This document shows positions 53,406-62,484 of a stretch of DNA of 64,000 nt, piece after piece. Within the stretch, counting starts at the first letter, position 1. Each line of letters opens with the position of its first letter. The notes under the pieces were generated by a model. That model did no database searches. It saw only the letters and a list, made by a program, of their open reading frames with translations, and was not told the origin of the DNA. Origin of the DNA: JASTVH01 sp042862465 (lineage in GTDB: Bacteria > Pseudomonadota > Gammaproteobacteria > Pseudomonadales > Oleiphilaceae); contig JASTVH010000005.1 in NCBI GenBank assembly GCA_042862465.1, positions 310,001-374,000 of the forward strand. The letters run 5' to 3'. A program made the position numbers and the translations under genes.

Positions 53406-54059
53406 CTAGTAGTTGGCCCGGAGTCTCTCCCTTAACTTGTCGAGTCGGGCGCGAATTTCCGCCTTTCGCTCTTCGCTGATGTCAGCATGGGCCGGTTGGG
53501 TTTGTTGCGTGGAAACAGACTGCTGAGTGTTGTACGCCGGTTCCGGTTCGCTGGCAACCTCTTCAGCCGCACTGTAACGTTCGATACCGGAGTCTTCGGC
53601 ATCCTTTGGAAAATACAGGTTTTCCAGTCTCCCCCCGCGTTCAATCACAATACGGTCCGGATAGATCGCCTGCAAGCGGGCGCCACCAGGAAGGTCGGCA
53701 TCGACACTGTAGGTCTGAGTTTCCTGATCTGGCCCTTCCACCAGGGCGCTAGCCGGGGCCTCTTCATCGGTTGCCATCACGCCGCGCAGAACAAGGCGCA
53801 GATTGGTTTCCGGCAGCTTGGCGGTTTCCAGTTTCTGGGGTGCCTGCCGGGTGGGATTACCGAAAAGCTGGAGTTTGGCAAGATTCACGTCCGGACGAGT
53901 GCTCCGCTGACCGGCCGCCTGGGCGGAAGGGTGAGGTTGCCGGGGCGTGGACTGGAGATCTTTCCAGAACAGGTACCCCTCCCAGCTCAGCGTGCCCGCC
54001 ATCAGGGCGGCGAGCAGGCCTGCGAGAAGTAGAGGGCCGCGCTGTAGAAGAAATTGCAT
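53406..54059 (-). CDS. gspC: Type II secretion system protein C
   Basis: A 217-residue inner-membrane protein linking the outer-membrane secretin to the inner-membrane platform. It has one N-terminal membrane helix (LLLAGLLAALMAGTLSWEGYLFW, about 9-31) and a homology region domain near 60-160 (LRLVLRGVMATDEEAPASALVEGPDQETQTYSVDADLPGGARLQAIYPDRIVIERGGRLENLYF). No PDZ domain follows; instead the C-terminus is a Gln/Glu/Lys-rich coil (ISEERKAEIRARLDKLRERLRANY). It is transcribed away from gspE and stands without gspD beside it. ATG 54059 follows GGAAGGA; the longer frame is unsupported. Confidence 0.85.
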   Translation of the reverse strand: MQFLLQRGPLLLAGLLAALMAGTLSWEGYLFWKDLQSTPRQPHPSAQAAGQRSTRPDVNLAKLQLFGNPTRQAPQKLETAKLPETNLRLVLRGVMATDEEAPASALVEGPDQETQTYSVDADLPGGARLQAIYPDRIVIERGGRLENLYFPKDAEDSGIERYSAAEEVASEPEPAYNTQQSVSTQQTQPAHADISEERKAEIRARLDKLRERLRANY

Positions 54060-54532
54060 GTGATCCTTCCGTTGAAAAATCGGGCGTTCACGGGGTGTTC
54101 CCTCAGGGGCCGGGAACTTCGCAGGGTGTGGCCATCCAAACATACAGGCCGCCGGTGGTCCTGCAGCACCCTGGGCCGGGGTTTAGAATGGCCCGGGTCT
54201 TTTCAGAGGTTCCCTGACTGATTTCAGTATATCTTGATAAGCCCTTGGTCGCCTTGCCGATTTTTGAAACCGTGTACTGAATTGTAATGAACCCGTGACA
54301 TAATCAACAGTTGAGCCGCTTAAAGTTGCCATTCACAGCCGGCAGTAATACCGTAGTCCAGTTTTCGTGGCAGAAGCCACGGATGCCGCAGCCGGGCCGT
54401 GGCGACACGGGGAGTTGATTTCAAGAATAACCTACGTTCGGGTTGTTTCATGCCCAGAGCGTTAAACCGGCGATTCAAGCACGCGGGAGGTGGACGCCAA
54501 TACCCCTTTCGCGGGCTCTGACATGGAATGAA
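54060..54532. other. 473-bp divergent control region between gspC and gspE
   Basis: No gene is supported. The minus-strand frame at 54320-54628 runs into gspE and lacks family features. The stretch must hold the promoters of gspC (minus) and gspEFGHIJKLM (plus). An AT-rich part near 54225-54310 (GACATAATC at 54296-54304) is the likeliest promoter, though no clear -35/-10 pair of proper spacing stands out. Confidence 0.45.
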
Positions 54533-56059
54533 ATGAGGTCGACCTTGAATACAGAGTCTGTCCACCCGGGAGTCGAGGAAGGGGGCACGGTTCGCGCTCG
54601 TCTTCCCTTTACCTTTGCCAAGCGCCATGGGGTCATCCTGACCACCGATGACGAGGGTCAGGCACGCCTGCTGGTAAAGCCGGGCGCTTCACCACACGCC
54701 ATTGCGGAAGCCAACCGCCTGGCCGGCGGACGCGTAGCGTTCTTCAATATTGATCCGGAAGACTTTGACGACGCCCTGACCGAGGCCTATCAAAACGATT
54801 CCGCCGAAGCGATGCAGATGGTGGAGGGCATCGGGGACGAAATGGATTTGGCCAGCCTTGCCGATTCGGTCCCTGAAACCGAGGATCTGATGGAGCAGGA
54901 GGACGATGCGCCCATCATCCGCCTGATCAATGCGATCCTCACCGAAGCGGTGAAGACCAACGCCTCGGACGTGCACATTGAAACCTACGAGAAGCGACTG
55001 GTGGTGCGATTCCGGGTCGACGGCGTACTGCGTGAAGTGGTCCAGCCCAAGCGGGCACTGGCGCCGCTGCTGGTGTCCCGTATCAAGGTTATGGCCAAGC
55101 TCGATATCGCCGAAAAGCGGGTGCCACAGGATGGGCGTATTTCCCTGCGGGTCGGGGGGCGCGAGGTGGACCTGCGTGTATCCACCATGCCTTCCGCCAA
55201 TGGCGAGCGCATTGTGCTGCGTTTGCTGGACAAGCAGGCCGGCCGTCTGCGCCTGGAGTCCCTGGGCATGGCAGAGCGGGATCTGAAACTGGTCAAGCGG
55301 ATGATCCATCAGCCTTACGGCATTCTGCTGGTAACCGGTCCCACCGGTTCGGGTAAGACAACCTCACTCTATGCCTCGCTGACTGAAATCAACGACCGCA
55401 GCCGCAACATTCTGACCGTCGAAGATCCGATTGAATACAACCTGCCGGGCATCGGTCAGACCCAGGTCAACCCAAAGGTGGACATGACCTTTGCCCGGGG
55501 CCTGCGGGCGATCCTGCGTCAGGATCCCGATGTGGTCATGATTGGTGAAATCCGGGATCTGGAAACGGCGGAGATTGCCGTGCAGGCCAGTCTTACCGGC
55601 CACCTCGTGCTGTCCACGCTGCATACCAACACGGCTGTCGGTGCCATTACCCGGTTGATGGACATGGGGATCGAGCCTTTCCTGATTTCCTCCAGTCTGG
55701 TCGGCATAATGGCCCAGCGCCTGGTGCGCATTCTCTGTGAGGAATGCAAGGAACCCTATAAGGCCAGCGAGGAACACTGCCAGTTCATGCAGCAGGATCC
55801 AGCGAACCCGCCGACCATTTACCGTCCAGTGGGTTGCCCATCCTGTAACCAGCTGGGGTACCGCGGGCGAATGGGGATCTACGAGGTCGTGGAAGTGGAT
55901 GAGACGCTGCGCAGTCTGATTCATAAACAGGCCGGCGAACTGGAGCTGGAAAAACAGGCGCGCGAAAAGGGCCCCAGCATCCATGCGGACGGGGTCGCCA
56001 AGATCTTGAAAGGTACCACCTCGATCGAGGAAGTATTGCGGGTAACGCATCGTGGATAG
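54533..56059 (+). CDS. gspE: Type II secretion ATPase
   Basis: A 508-residue cytoplasmic ATPase that drives pseudopilus assembly. N-domain 1-120, then SDVHIETYEKRLVVRFRVDGVL. Walker A is GPTGSGKTTS, then the Asp box (TVEDPIEY) and Walker B, LRQDPDVVMIGEIRDLETAEIA, and His boxes in STLHTN. The zinc-binding cysteines CEECKEPY and CPSCNQLGYRGR (CxxC...CxxC) are complete. The start is uncertain: ATG 54533 has no good site, while an in-frame TTG at 54545 follows GAGG; 54443 is the longest possibility. It leads the gspE-M operon. Confidence 0.94.
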   Translation: MRSTLNTESVHPGVEEGGTVRARLPFTFAKRHGVILTTDDEGQARLLVKPGASPHAIAEANRLAGGRVAFFNIDPEDFDDALTEAYQNDSAEAMQMVEGIGDEMDLASLADSVPETEDLMEQEDDAPIIRLINAILTEAVKTNASDVHIETYEKRLVVRFRVDGVLREVVQPKRALAPLLVSRIKVMAKLDIAEKRVPQDGRISLRVGGREVDLRVSTMPSANGERIVLRLLDKQAGRLRLESLGMAERDLKLVKRMIHQPYGILLVTGPTGSGKTTSLYASLTEINDRSRNILTVEDPIEYNLPGIGQTQVNPKVDMTFARGLRAILRQDPDVVMIGEIRDLETAEIAVQASLTGHLVLSTLHTNTAVGAITRLMDMGIEPFLISSSLVGIMAQRLVRILCEECKEPYKASEEHCQFMQQDPANPPTIYRPVGCPSCNQLGYRGRMGIYEVVEVDETLRSLIHKQAGELELEKQAREKGPSIHADGVAKILKGTTSIEEVLRVTHRG

Positions 56060-56091
56060 TCATAGCGGTGCGCGGCAAACGAGGGAAGTAG

Positions 56092-57306
56092 ATGGCCGCG
56101 TTTGAATACAAGGCCCTGGACAACAGGGGTAAACAGAAACAGGGGGTCCTCGAGGCCGACAGTGCCCGAGCCGTGCGCCAGCAACTGCGGGAAAAGGGCT
56201 GGGCACCGTTGCAGGTGGACGTGGCCAGCGAGCGCAATCAGGGCAGCAAACAACTGTTCCGGCGCGGCGGCGGGCTCAGCGCCCGTGACCTGGCCCTTGT
56301 GACCCGTCAGCTGGCCACGCTTATCCAGTCGGCCATTCCGGTGGAGCAGGCCTTGGCTGCGGTGGCCAGCCAGGCTGAAAAGCCTCGTATCAAGAGCATG
56401 ATGCTGGCGGTTCGGGCCAAGGTGATGGAGGGGTATACCCTGGCAGATAGCCTGGGGGAATTCCCCGGCGCTTTTCCCAAGCTCTATCGCTCGACAGTAG
56501 CGGCCGGTGAGCATGCGGGTCACCTGGATCTGGTCCTGAATCGTCTCGCCGACTACACTGAGGCGCGCCAGGAATCACGCCAGAAGATCCAGCTGGCGGC
56601 GGTCTATCCCATCATCCTGACCGTGGTGGCCATCTCCATCGTAATCTTCCTGCTTACCTATGTGGTCCCGGACATCATTGAAGTCTTTGTGCGTCAGGGG
56701 CAGGAACTCCCGACCCTGACAAAGGCCATCCTGGCGGTCAGCGACTTTTTTACCGATTACGGGATCTATCTGGCGATCCTGTTGGCAGCGGCGATCATCG
56801 GTTTCCAGGTGGCTCTGAAACGACCGGGCTTCCGCAAGCGTTTTCACGCCGCATTGCTCAACATGCCCTTGATTTCCCGGCTGGTGCGGGGCGTTGAAAC
56901 CGCCCGGTTTGCCAGCACACTGAGCATCCTCAGTACCAGTGGGGTTCCGTTGGTGGAGGCGATGCGCATTGCCGGCGAAGTGCTTTCCAATGAAGCACTC
57001 AAGGAGCGCGTTCTGGAAGCGACGCAACGGGTCAGCGAAGGGGCCCCGCTGAACAAATCACTGGAGCAGACGGGCTATTTCCCGCCGATGATGATCCATA
57101 TGATCGCCAGTGGCGAAGCCAGTGGTGAGCTGGATCAGATGCTCGAGCGCACCGCCCGCAACCAGGAAAACGATCTGCAGGGCAAGATCGCCACCCTGGT
57201 CAGTCTTTTTGAGCCCATGATGCTGTTGGTCATGGGCGGTATTGTCATGATTATCGTGATGTCGATAATGCTCCCGATTCTAACCATGAGTAATCTAGTG
57301 GGATAA
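56092..57306 (+). CDS. gspF: Type II secretion inner-membrane protein F
   Basis: A 404-residue polytopic platform protein with two homologous halves (each with the pattern of the T2SSF domain, around 70-190 and 270-395) and three membrane helices, near 170-192, 222-240 and 375-400. The segment MAAFEYKALDNRGKQKQGVLEADSARAVRQQLREKG at the start is the usual N-domain of GspF/PilC. It lies 32 bp after gspE, so they are cotranscribed. Confidence 0.95.
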   Translation: MAAFEYKALDNRGKQKQGVLEADSARAVRQQLREKGWAPLQVDVASERNQGSKQLFRRGGGLSARDLALVTRQLATLIQSAIPVEQALAAVASQAEKPRIKSMMLAVRAKVMEGYTLADSLGEFPGAFPKLYRSTVAAGEHAGHLDLVLNRLADYTEARQESRQKIQLAAVYPIILTVVAISIVIFLLTYVVPDIIEVFVRQGQELPTLTKAILAVSDFFTDYGIYLAILLAAAIIGFQVALKRPGFRKRFHAALLNMPLISRLVRGVETARFASTLSILSTSGVPLVEAMRIAGEVLSNEALKERVLEATQRVSEGAPLNKSLEQTGYFPPMMIHMIASGEASGELDQMLERTARNQENDLQGKIATLVSLFEPMMLLVMGGIVMIIVMSIMLPILTMSNLVG

Positions 57307-57308
57307 CT

Positions 57309-57749
57309 ATGAAACAACCTCAACGTCAAAGCGGTTTCACCCTGATCGAAATCATGGTGGTGATGGTCATCCTGGGCCTTCTGGTCGCCATTGTGGCGCC
57401 CAATATCATGGGGCGCAGTGACGAGGCGCGGGTCACCACCGCCAAGACCCAGCTGGCCAATATCGAGAATGCGCTGAAGCTCTACAAGCTGGACAATGGC
57501 CAGTACCCCTCCACCGAACAGGGGCTTAAGGCGCTGGTGGAAAAACCATCCGGGTACCCGGAGCCCAAGAACTGGAATGAAGGCGGCTATCTGGATCAGG
57601 TCCCGCAGGATCCCTGGGGTAACCAGTTCCAGTACATCAGCCCGGGTTTGCAGGGGCCCTACGATCTCTACTCCTATGGCGCCGACGGCCGTGAAGGCGG
57701 CAAAGGCCTTGATGCGGATCTCAGCGTCCACGACGTCGAACAGAACTGA
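57309..57749 (+). CDS. gspG: Type II secretion major pseudopilin G
   Basis: A 146-residue major pseudopilin. The prepilin leader ends with G before FTLIEIMVVMVILGLLVAIVAPNIMGR. The C-terminal part is the calcium-binding segment of GspG: SGYPEPKNWNEGGYLDQVPQDPWGNQFQYISPG and DLYSYGADGREGG. Prepilin peptidase (gspO/pilD) is not in the window. It starts 2 bp after gspF. Confidence 0.96.
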   Translation: MKQPQRQSGFTLIEIMVVMVILGLLVAIVAPNIMGRSDEARVTTAKTQLANIENALKLYKLDNGQYPSTEQGLKALVEKPSGYPEPKNWNEGGYLDQVPQDPWGNQFQYISPGLQGPYDLYSYGADGREGGKGLDADLSVHDVEQN

Positions 57750-57763
57750 TTAGGGCCTTTCCT

Positions 57764-58321
57764 TTGCGTCACCAACGGGGCTTCACGCTGATCGAAATAC
57801 TGGTGGTGGTCATCATTGTGGGACTGATGGCGACCATCGCAGTGTTGAACGTGGGTGACGCGCCGGAACGGCACAAGCTGGAGGAGAAGGTTAGGAAACT
57901 CTACCTGACCCTGCAGACTGCCAGTGATGAGGCGGTGCTCGATAGCCGGGAAATTGGCCTTAAACTCGATAAGGGCGAGGTCCGTTTCCTGGTTTACCAG
58001 CCTCCTGAAGTGAGTGTGCAGGGCCAGGATTCGCCCGCAGGCGGTACCTGGGAACCCATGCAAAACGATCCCTTCCGGGGCTGGACCGTTCCCGACTGGC
58101 TGAAAATGGAGATCGAACCGGCGGCGGATCAGCCACGGCTGCCGGTTCAGGGCGATAAGGAAAAACTCCCCGATCTGGTGTTGTTCTCCTCAGGTGAAAC
58201 CACCCCTTTCCAGATTCGTCTCTGGCTTGCGCGGGGCGACCAGGATCAGTACATGCACAAGTTGGTCAGCGATGGCCTGAACGGGATCGAATGGATCAAG
58301 CCCCATGACGATGAGTCCTGA
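57764..58321 (+). CDS. gspH: Type II secretion minor pseudopilin H
   Basis: A 185-residue minor pseudopilin with leader (RHQRG) before FTLIEILVVVIIVGLMATIAVLNV, and a GspH-type C-terminal globular domain (LDSREIGLKLDKGEVRFLVYQPPE). The start codon is TTG. It ends inside the beginning of gspI. Confidence 0.9.
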   Translation: MRHQRGFTLIEILVVVIIVGLMATIAVLNVGDAPERHKLEEKVRKLYLTLQTASDEAVLDSREIGLKLDKGEVRFLVYQPPEVSVQGQDSPAGGTWEPMQNDPFRGWTVPDWLKMEIEPAADQPRLPVQGDKEKLPDLVLFSSGETTPFQIRLWLARGDQDQYMHKLVSDGLNGIEWIKPHDDES

Positions 58322-58697
58322 CATGACGGGTGCCCGGGGCTTTACTCTGATCGAGGTTCTGGTAGCGCTACTGATTTTCGGTTTGTTGGCCACCACCATA
58401 CAGCGTACCGCCAGCCTTTACTTCGACCATTATGAGCGGATAGAAGCGAAAACCTTTGCTACCTGGATTGCCCAGAATGAATTGGCTGAAATGCGCCTGA
58501 GCGATACCTTCCCGTCGCCCGGGAACAGCCGTGACGAATTGACCTATGCCGATCAGGACTGGGTGGTGGAAACCCAGATTGCCGTCACCCAGGATGCAAC
58601 CATGCGTCGGGTGGAGTTAACCATCTCCAAAATTGATCCGACCAGTGGAGATGCCCATCAGCAATTGGTTTACGAAGGCTTTTTGGGGGAGCACTGA
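58305..58697 (+). CDS. gspI: Type II secretion minor pseudopilin I
   Basis: A 130-residue minor pseudopilin: leader ending in ARG before FTLIEVLVALLIFGLLATTI, then WIAQNELAEMRLSD and a short C-domain. It overlaps gspH by 17 bp. ATG 58323 or 58311 may be the true start, as the leader would be shorter; I keep 58305 as the longest. GspI starts the tip complex with J and K. Confidence 0.88.
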   Translation: MTMSPDMTGARGFTLIEVLVALLIFGLLATTIQRTASLYFDHYERIEAKTFATWIAQNELAEMRLSDTFPSPGNSRDELTYADQDWVVETQIAVTQDATMRRVELTISKIDPTSGDAHQQLVYEGFLGEH

Positions 58698-59446
58698 TGG
58701 CACTGATTCGCAAACTTCCAAACTCGCGCATCCCTCCGAGCTCGTCTGTCAGCCAGTCCGGTTTTACGCTGCTGGAAGTGCTGGTGGCCATCACGATTAC
58801 CGCCATTATCGGGGTCGGTATCTGGCAGATCCTGTCTGCGACCATTGATGCCAAGAAGGGGGTCGACCGTGTGTCGAATGTCTTTGAGGACGTTCAGCGC
58901 GGCGTGCTTCTCATGGAGCGGGATATCTTCCAGTCGGTAACGCGTCCGGTGCGGGATCTTTATGGGGAATACCAGTATGCCATGTCCACTCGAGGTAATC
59001 AGGGCGATCTGGAACTGACCCGCACGGGCTGGCGTAACCCGCTTCAGGAAACCCGCAGCAAACTGCAACGGGTGGCCTGGTCGCTCGAAGGTAATGTGTT
59101 ACATCGCTACTACTGGCAGGTATTGGACCGCGCACAGGACTCCAATCCACTGGATCAGAAGGTAATGGAGGGCGTTACGGCGATTGAACTGCGCTTTCTG
59201 GATGAGGACGACAACTGGAAGACTGAGTGGCCGTCCGACGAAATGCTGACCAATTCCCAGGCCAAACCTGAAGAACAGCCACTGCCCAGGGCGGTCGAGG
59301 TAGTCATCGTGCATGAACGTTTCGGGCGTATTCGCAGACTGTTCGATCTGGGTAGCTTCCAGCCAGGCAGTGTATCCTCCGGTTCACCGCAAACGGGGTC
59401 CGGCACTGGCAATGCAGGCGGTAATACGGGCGGAGGGGGCTCGTGA
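58697..59446 (+). CDS. gspJ: Type II secretion minor pseudopilin J
   Basis: A 249-residue minor pseudopilin. Its leader is unusually long (about 24 residues; SVSQSG before FTLLEVLVAITITAIIGVGIWQIL). The C-domain reads RGVLLMERDIFQSVTRPVRD...LELTRTGWRNPLQETRSKLQRVAWSLEGNVLHRYYW, typical of GspJ. The C-terminal 30 residues are Gly/Ser/Thr-rich and probably disordered. It starts at the last base of gspI and ends at the first base of gspK. Confidence 0.9.
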   Translation: MALIRKLPNSRIPPSSSVSQSGFTLLEVLVAITITAIIGVGIWQILSATIDAKKGVDRVSNVFEDVQRGVLLMERDIFQSVTRPVRDLYGEYQYAMSTRGNQGDLELTRTGWRNPLQETRSKLQRVAWSLEGNVLHRYYWQVLDRAQDSNPLDQKVMEGVTAIELRFLDEDDNWKTEWPSDEMLTNSQAKPEEQPLPRAVEVVIVHERFGRIRRLFDLGSFQPGSVSSGSPQTGSGTGNAGGNTGGGGS

Positions 59447-60468
59447 TGCCGGTCCGGTCACCGCGCCTGCCACGTCGCCAGCAAGGCATGGCCCTGATCA
59501 TGGTGCTGCTGGCTTTTGCCCTGGTTGGCTCGCTCGCTGCTGGAATGCTCAGCAGCCAGAGCCTGATGATCTACAAAGCCAGTCATTACCTTGACCAGCG
59601 CCAGGCCCGTGGCTTTGCCCTGGGGGGCGAAGCCTTTGCAAGACAGCTGCTGTATCGGGATTGGGAAGATGACGATGAGAACAACGAGATGGTGGATGAC
59701 CCCGGTGAATTCTGGGCCGCCAATTCGGCAGCGCTGCCGGTTAAACAGGGCGCCGGTGCCGTGGAAATGCAGATCAATGATCTGCAGGGAAAGATCAATC
59801 TCAATGACTTGGTGGATGCTAACGGCAAGGTGAATCCCCTCGTCCGTGATCGTCTTGACCGTCTTATTGGAATGCTTCCCGGGTTGCAGGCGGTCAATGT
59901 CGACAAGATCATTGACTGGATCGACGACAACGATCAGGTTAGCAGCGGGCAGGGCGCCGAGGATGGTATCTATCTTGGCATGAACCCGCCGTATCGGGCG
60001 GCCAACTTTCCTTTCGTTGACGTCTCGGAATTACGTCTGATTGACGGTATGACGCCAGAGGGGTTCGCGGTGCTCAAACCGCACGTTTCGGCATTACCTG
60101 CCCATAACCAGGGCATCAACGTCAATTTCGCGTCCATCCAGGTGATTCAGAGCCTGGTGCCGAAAATGACGTTCCAGCAGGCCAAAGTGATCTATGACGA
60201 TATCCGGGACGAGAATAAGAAATTCCGGTTTGAAAACGTGCAGGATTTCATCGCCCGTCCGGAGTTCGCCGGTACCGGCATCAAGAAGGATTTACTGCGG
60301 GTCGACAGCAACTTTATGGAATCTGCAGTGCGAGTCAATTTGAATGGACAGATATATCGGCTGGTCACCAAGCTCTATCGCAATAACAAGGGCGAGCTGC
60401 AGGTGATTTCGCGCGATGCCGGGGAAACCTCTATCATAACCAAACCGCTCAAAAACCTGGGCGAGTAG
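59446..60468 (+). CDS. gspK: Type II secretion minor pseudopilin K
   Basis: A 340-residue minor pseudopilin capping the pseudopilus. Its leader ends in QQG before MALIMVLLAFALVGSLAAGML. As in other GspK it lacks Glu at position 5 after the cleavage site. Two SAM-like (helix-hairpin) domains are seen, with INDLQGKINLNDLV in the first region and INVNFASIQVIQSLVP further on. A GTG three bases upstream (59443) is an alternative start; GGAGGGGG precedes both. A 146-bp gap follows before gspL. Confidence 0.92.
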   Translation: MPVRSPRLPRRQQGMALIMVLLAFALVGSLAAGMLSSQSLMIYKASHYLDQRQARGFALGGEAFARQLLYRDWEDDDENNEMVDDPGEFWAANSAALPVKQGAGAVEMQINDLQGKINLNDLVDANGKVNPLVRDRLDRLIGMLPGLQAVNVDKIIDWIDDNDQVSSGQGAEDGIYLGMNPPYRAANFPFVDVSELRLIDGMTPEGFAVLKPHVSALPAHNQGINVNFASIQVIQSLVPKMTFQQAKVIYDDIRDENKKFRFENVQDFIARPEFAGTGIKKDLLRVDSNFMESAVRVNLNGQIYRLVTKLYRNNKGELQVISRDAGETSIITKPLKNLGE

Positions 60469-60614
60469 TGAAAGGTCATAAAGGGCAAGGTACCCTTAGG
60501 AGCCTGTGATTCAGTCCTGGTAGTCTTCCGGTAGGTCGTCAGGATTCAATCAGAGATTCCTTAACAGCAATAATAACACCGGGCTTTTTCCAGAATGTTC
60601 AGGATCACGGAATC

Positions 60615-61922
60615 ATGTCAGACCGATTGTATGTAAGGCCACACGTCAGCAACTCCGGGATGGGGGATGAGTGGCGCTATGAGTGGCTGTTGGTGGACGC
60701 CAGTGGCGAAATTCTCGCGGAAGGCGGGGATAGCAGCCAGGAAGACATCGAGCAGACGCTGGCGCGCAATGATCTGCCGCAGGTGCGCCTGATCGGTCTG
60801 TTGCCGGCGCGGGATGTGACATCCTGTCTGGCCCATATCCCCGGAAAGCAGGCACGCTTTGTTCACCAGGCACTGCCTTTCGCCGTGGAAGAACAGCTGG
60901 CACAGGATATCGACAGCGTCCATTTGGCGCTGGGCCCCCGAAAAGGCAAGGAGTGGCAGGTAGCCGCTGTGGATCGTCAGCGGATGGCCGCTTACTTCGA
61001 GACATTCAGTGGCTGGAACGGAACGCAGCTTGAAGCCCTTTACCCTGATGCCGCACTGCTTCCGGTAAAAGGTGGCGACTGGACCTTGTGTCTGGAAGGA
61101 GAGGAAGTGTTGGTCGCCTCGGCCGAAGGCGCCTGGTATAGCATCCCGATCGCCGGTCTGGCGGTGTTCATGGAGTCCCTGGTGTCACAGCAGTTGCCCG
61201 ATGAAGGCGCACTGGATGCTGAACCGCGGACCATCTCCGTGTACGGCAGGTCGGACGATCTGGAAACGCATCACCTGGAGCTGGCGGCACTGGATCAGCT
61301 GGAGCAGGTGCAGGCCCATCGCGAAACGCTGCAGACCAGCCCCATGACACTACTGTCGCTGGCTTTCCATCGTGACGCGGCCCACCCGTTCAATCTCTGT
61401 CAGGGGGCATTCTCGGTCCGGAGTGACAAGGCTGGAAACTGGCGCCTCTGGCGTCCTGCTGCGGCTGTGGCGGCGCTCTGGTTCGTGCTTCAGGTCGGAT
61501 TGGATCTGGGCCAGGGTTTTTACTATCAGCGTCAGGCCGAAGATCTGGAATCGCGGTCAGTCAGCATTTATCGCTCTATTTTCCCAGGGGATACGCAGGC
61601 CTCGGCCATGAACATCCGGAGCCGATTGAAAGCCCAGCTGCGGGCCGCAGACCAGAACGGCCCCGGTAACGACTTCCTGACTCTGCTGGGGCACGCCGGC
61701 TATCAGTATTCCACTATGCCGAACCGCGATGATATTCGCTTCAATACCATCAACTACAGCCGTGCTCGCGGGGAACTGGTGCTGGAGCTGCGGGCAGATG
61801 AGTATGGCCGCTTTGAAGCGCTTAAGGATGGGGTTGCCAGCGTTGGCCTGCAGGCACGCATAGGCTCTGTGGTCAATGACGAGAACGGCACCCGTGGGCG
61901 CCTGACGATTTCGGGAGGATAA
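60615..61922 (+). CDS. gspL: Type II secretion protein L
   Basis: A 435-residue inner-membrane protein that holds GspE to the platform. N-terminal actin-like cytoplasmic domain (1-260), one membrane helix (WRPAAAVAALWFVLQVGLDL, about 275-294) and a periplasmic ferredoxin-like domain. It begins 146 bp after gspK; a separate promoter there is possible. It is followed after 3 bp by gspM. Confidence 0.92.
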   Translation: MSDRLYVRPHVSNSGMGDEWRYEWLLVDASGEILAEGGDSSQEDIEQTLARNDLPQVRLIGLLPARDVTSCLAHIPGKQARFVHQALPFAVEEQLAQDIDSVHLALGPRKGKEWQVAAVDRQRMAAYFETFSGWNGTQLEALYPDAALLPVKGGDWTLCLEGEEVLVASAEGAWYSIPIAGLAVFMESLVSQQLPDEGALDAEPRTISVYGRSDDLETHHLELAALDQLEQVQAHRETLQTSPMTLLSLAFHRDAAHPFNLCQGAFSVRSDKAGNWRLWRPAAAVAALWFVLQVGLDLGQGFYYQRQAEDLESRSVSIYRSIFPGDTQASAMNIRSRLKAQLRAADQNGPGNDFLTLLGHAGYQYSTMPNRDDIRFNTINYSRARGELVLELRADEYGRFEALKDGVASVGLQARIGSVVNDENGTRGRLTISGG

Positions 61923-61925
61923 GGC

Positions 61926-62450
61926 ATGTGGAGCCGTATTGAACGGATACCGGCCATTCAGAAATTCACGGCAAAATACGATCACCTGCCGCGACGCGAC
62001 CAAAAGGCGCTGCAGTTGCTGGGTATCGCGTTGCTGCTCTTTGTGGTTTATTTTCTGATCTGGCGCCCGGCCCACCAGTTCCAGGTGGAGCAACAGGACA
62101 GGCTGGAGAATGCCCGCGATCTGCTTGCTTTCGTCCAGGCCAATAAAAGCCGTGTGGCCGAGGTGGCCAAGCAGCGCCAGGGGCAGGGCGCATCACAGAT
62201 TGACGACACCCGCTCTCTGCTTAGCACCGTGACGTCCACCGCCAACGAATCGGGCTTGAGCCTGCAGCGGTTTGAGCCCAGCGGCGAACAGCGCATTCGG
62301 GTCTGGCTCGACGATGTCGCATTCACCGGCCTGGCGGGCTGGTTGGAGAAGCTGAATACCCAGTATGGGATCGAAGTCGAGCAGGCTTCCCTCGATCGTA
62401 CCGATAATCCGGGCCAGGTTACCGCCCGGCTGACGCTGATGACACCCTGA
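61926..62450 (+). CDS. gspM: Type II secretion protein M
   Basis: A 174-residue bitopic inner-membrane partner of GspL. The membrane helix is at about 35-52 (LQLLGIALLLFVVYFLIW), preceded by a basic cytoplasmic end and followed by a coiled segment and a periplasmic ferredoxin-like domain (TVTSTANESGLSLQRFEPSGEQRIRVWLDDVAFTGLAGWLEKLNTQYGI). Last gene of the operon in the window; no gspN is seen. Confidence 0.9.
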   Translation: MWSRIERIPAIQKFTAKYDHLPRRDQKALQLLGIALLLFVVYFLIWRPAHQFQVEQQDRLENARDLLAFVQANKSRVAEVAKQRQGQGASQIDDTRSLLSTVTSTANESGLSLQRFEPSGEQRIRVWLDDVAFTGLAGWLEKLNTQYGIEVEQASLDRTDNPGQVTARLTLMTP

Positions 62451-62484
62451 GAAGCAGTAAAAAACACAGTTGCAGGAGCAGCAT

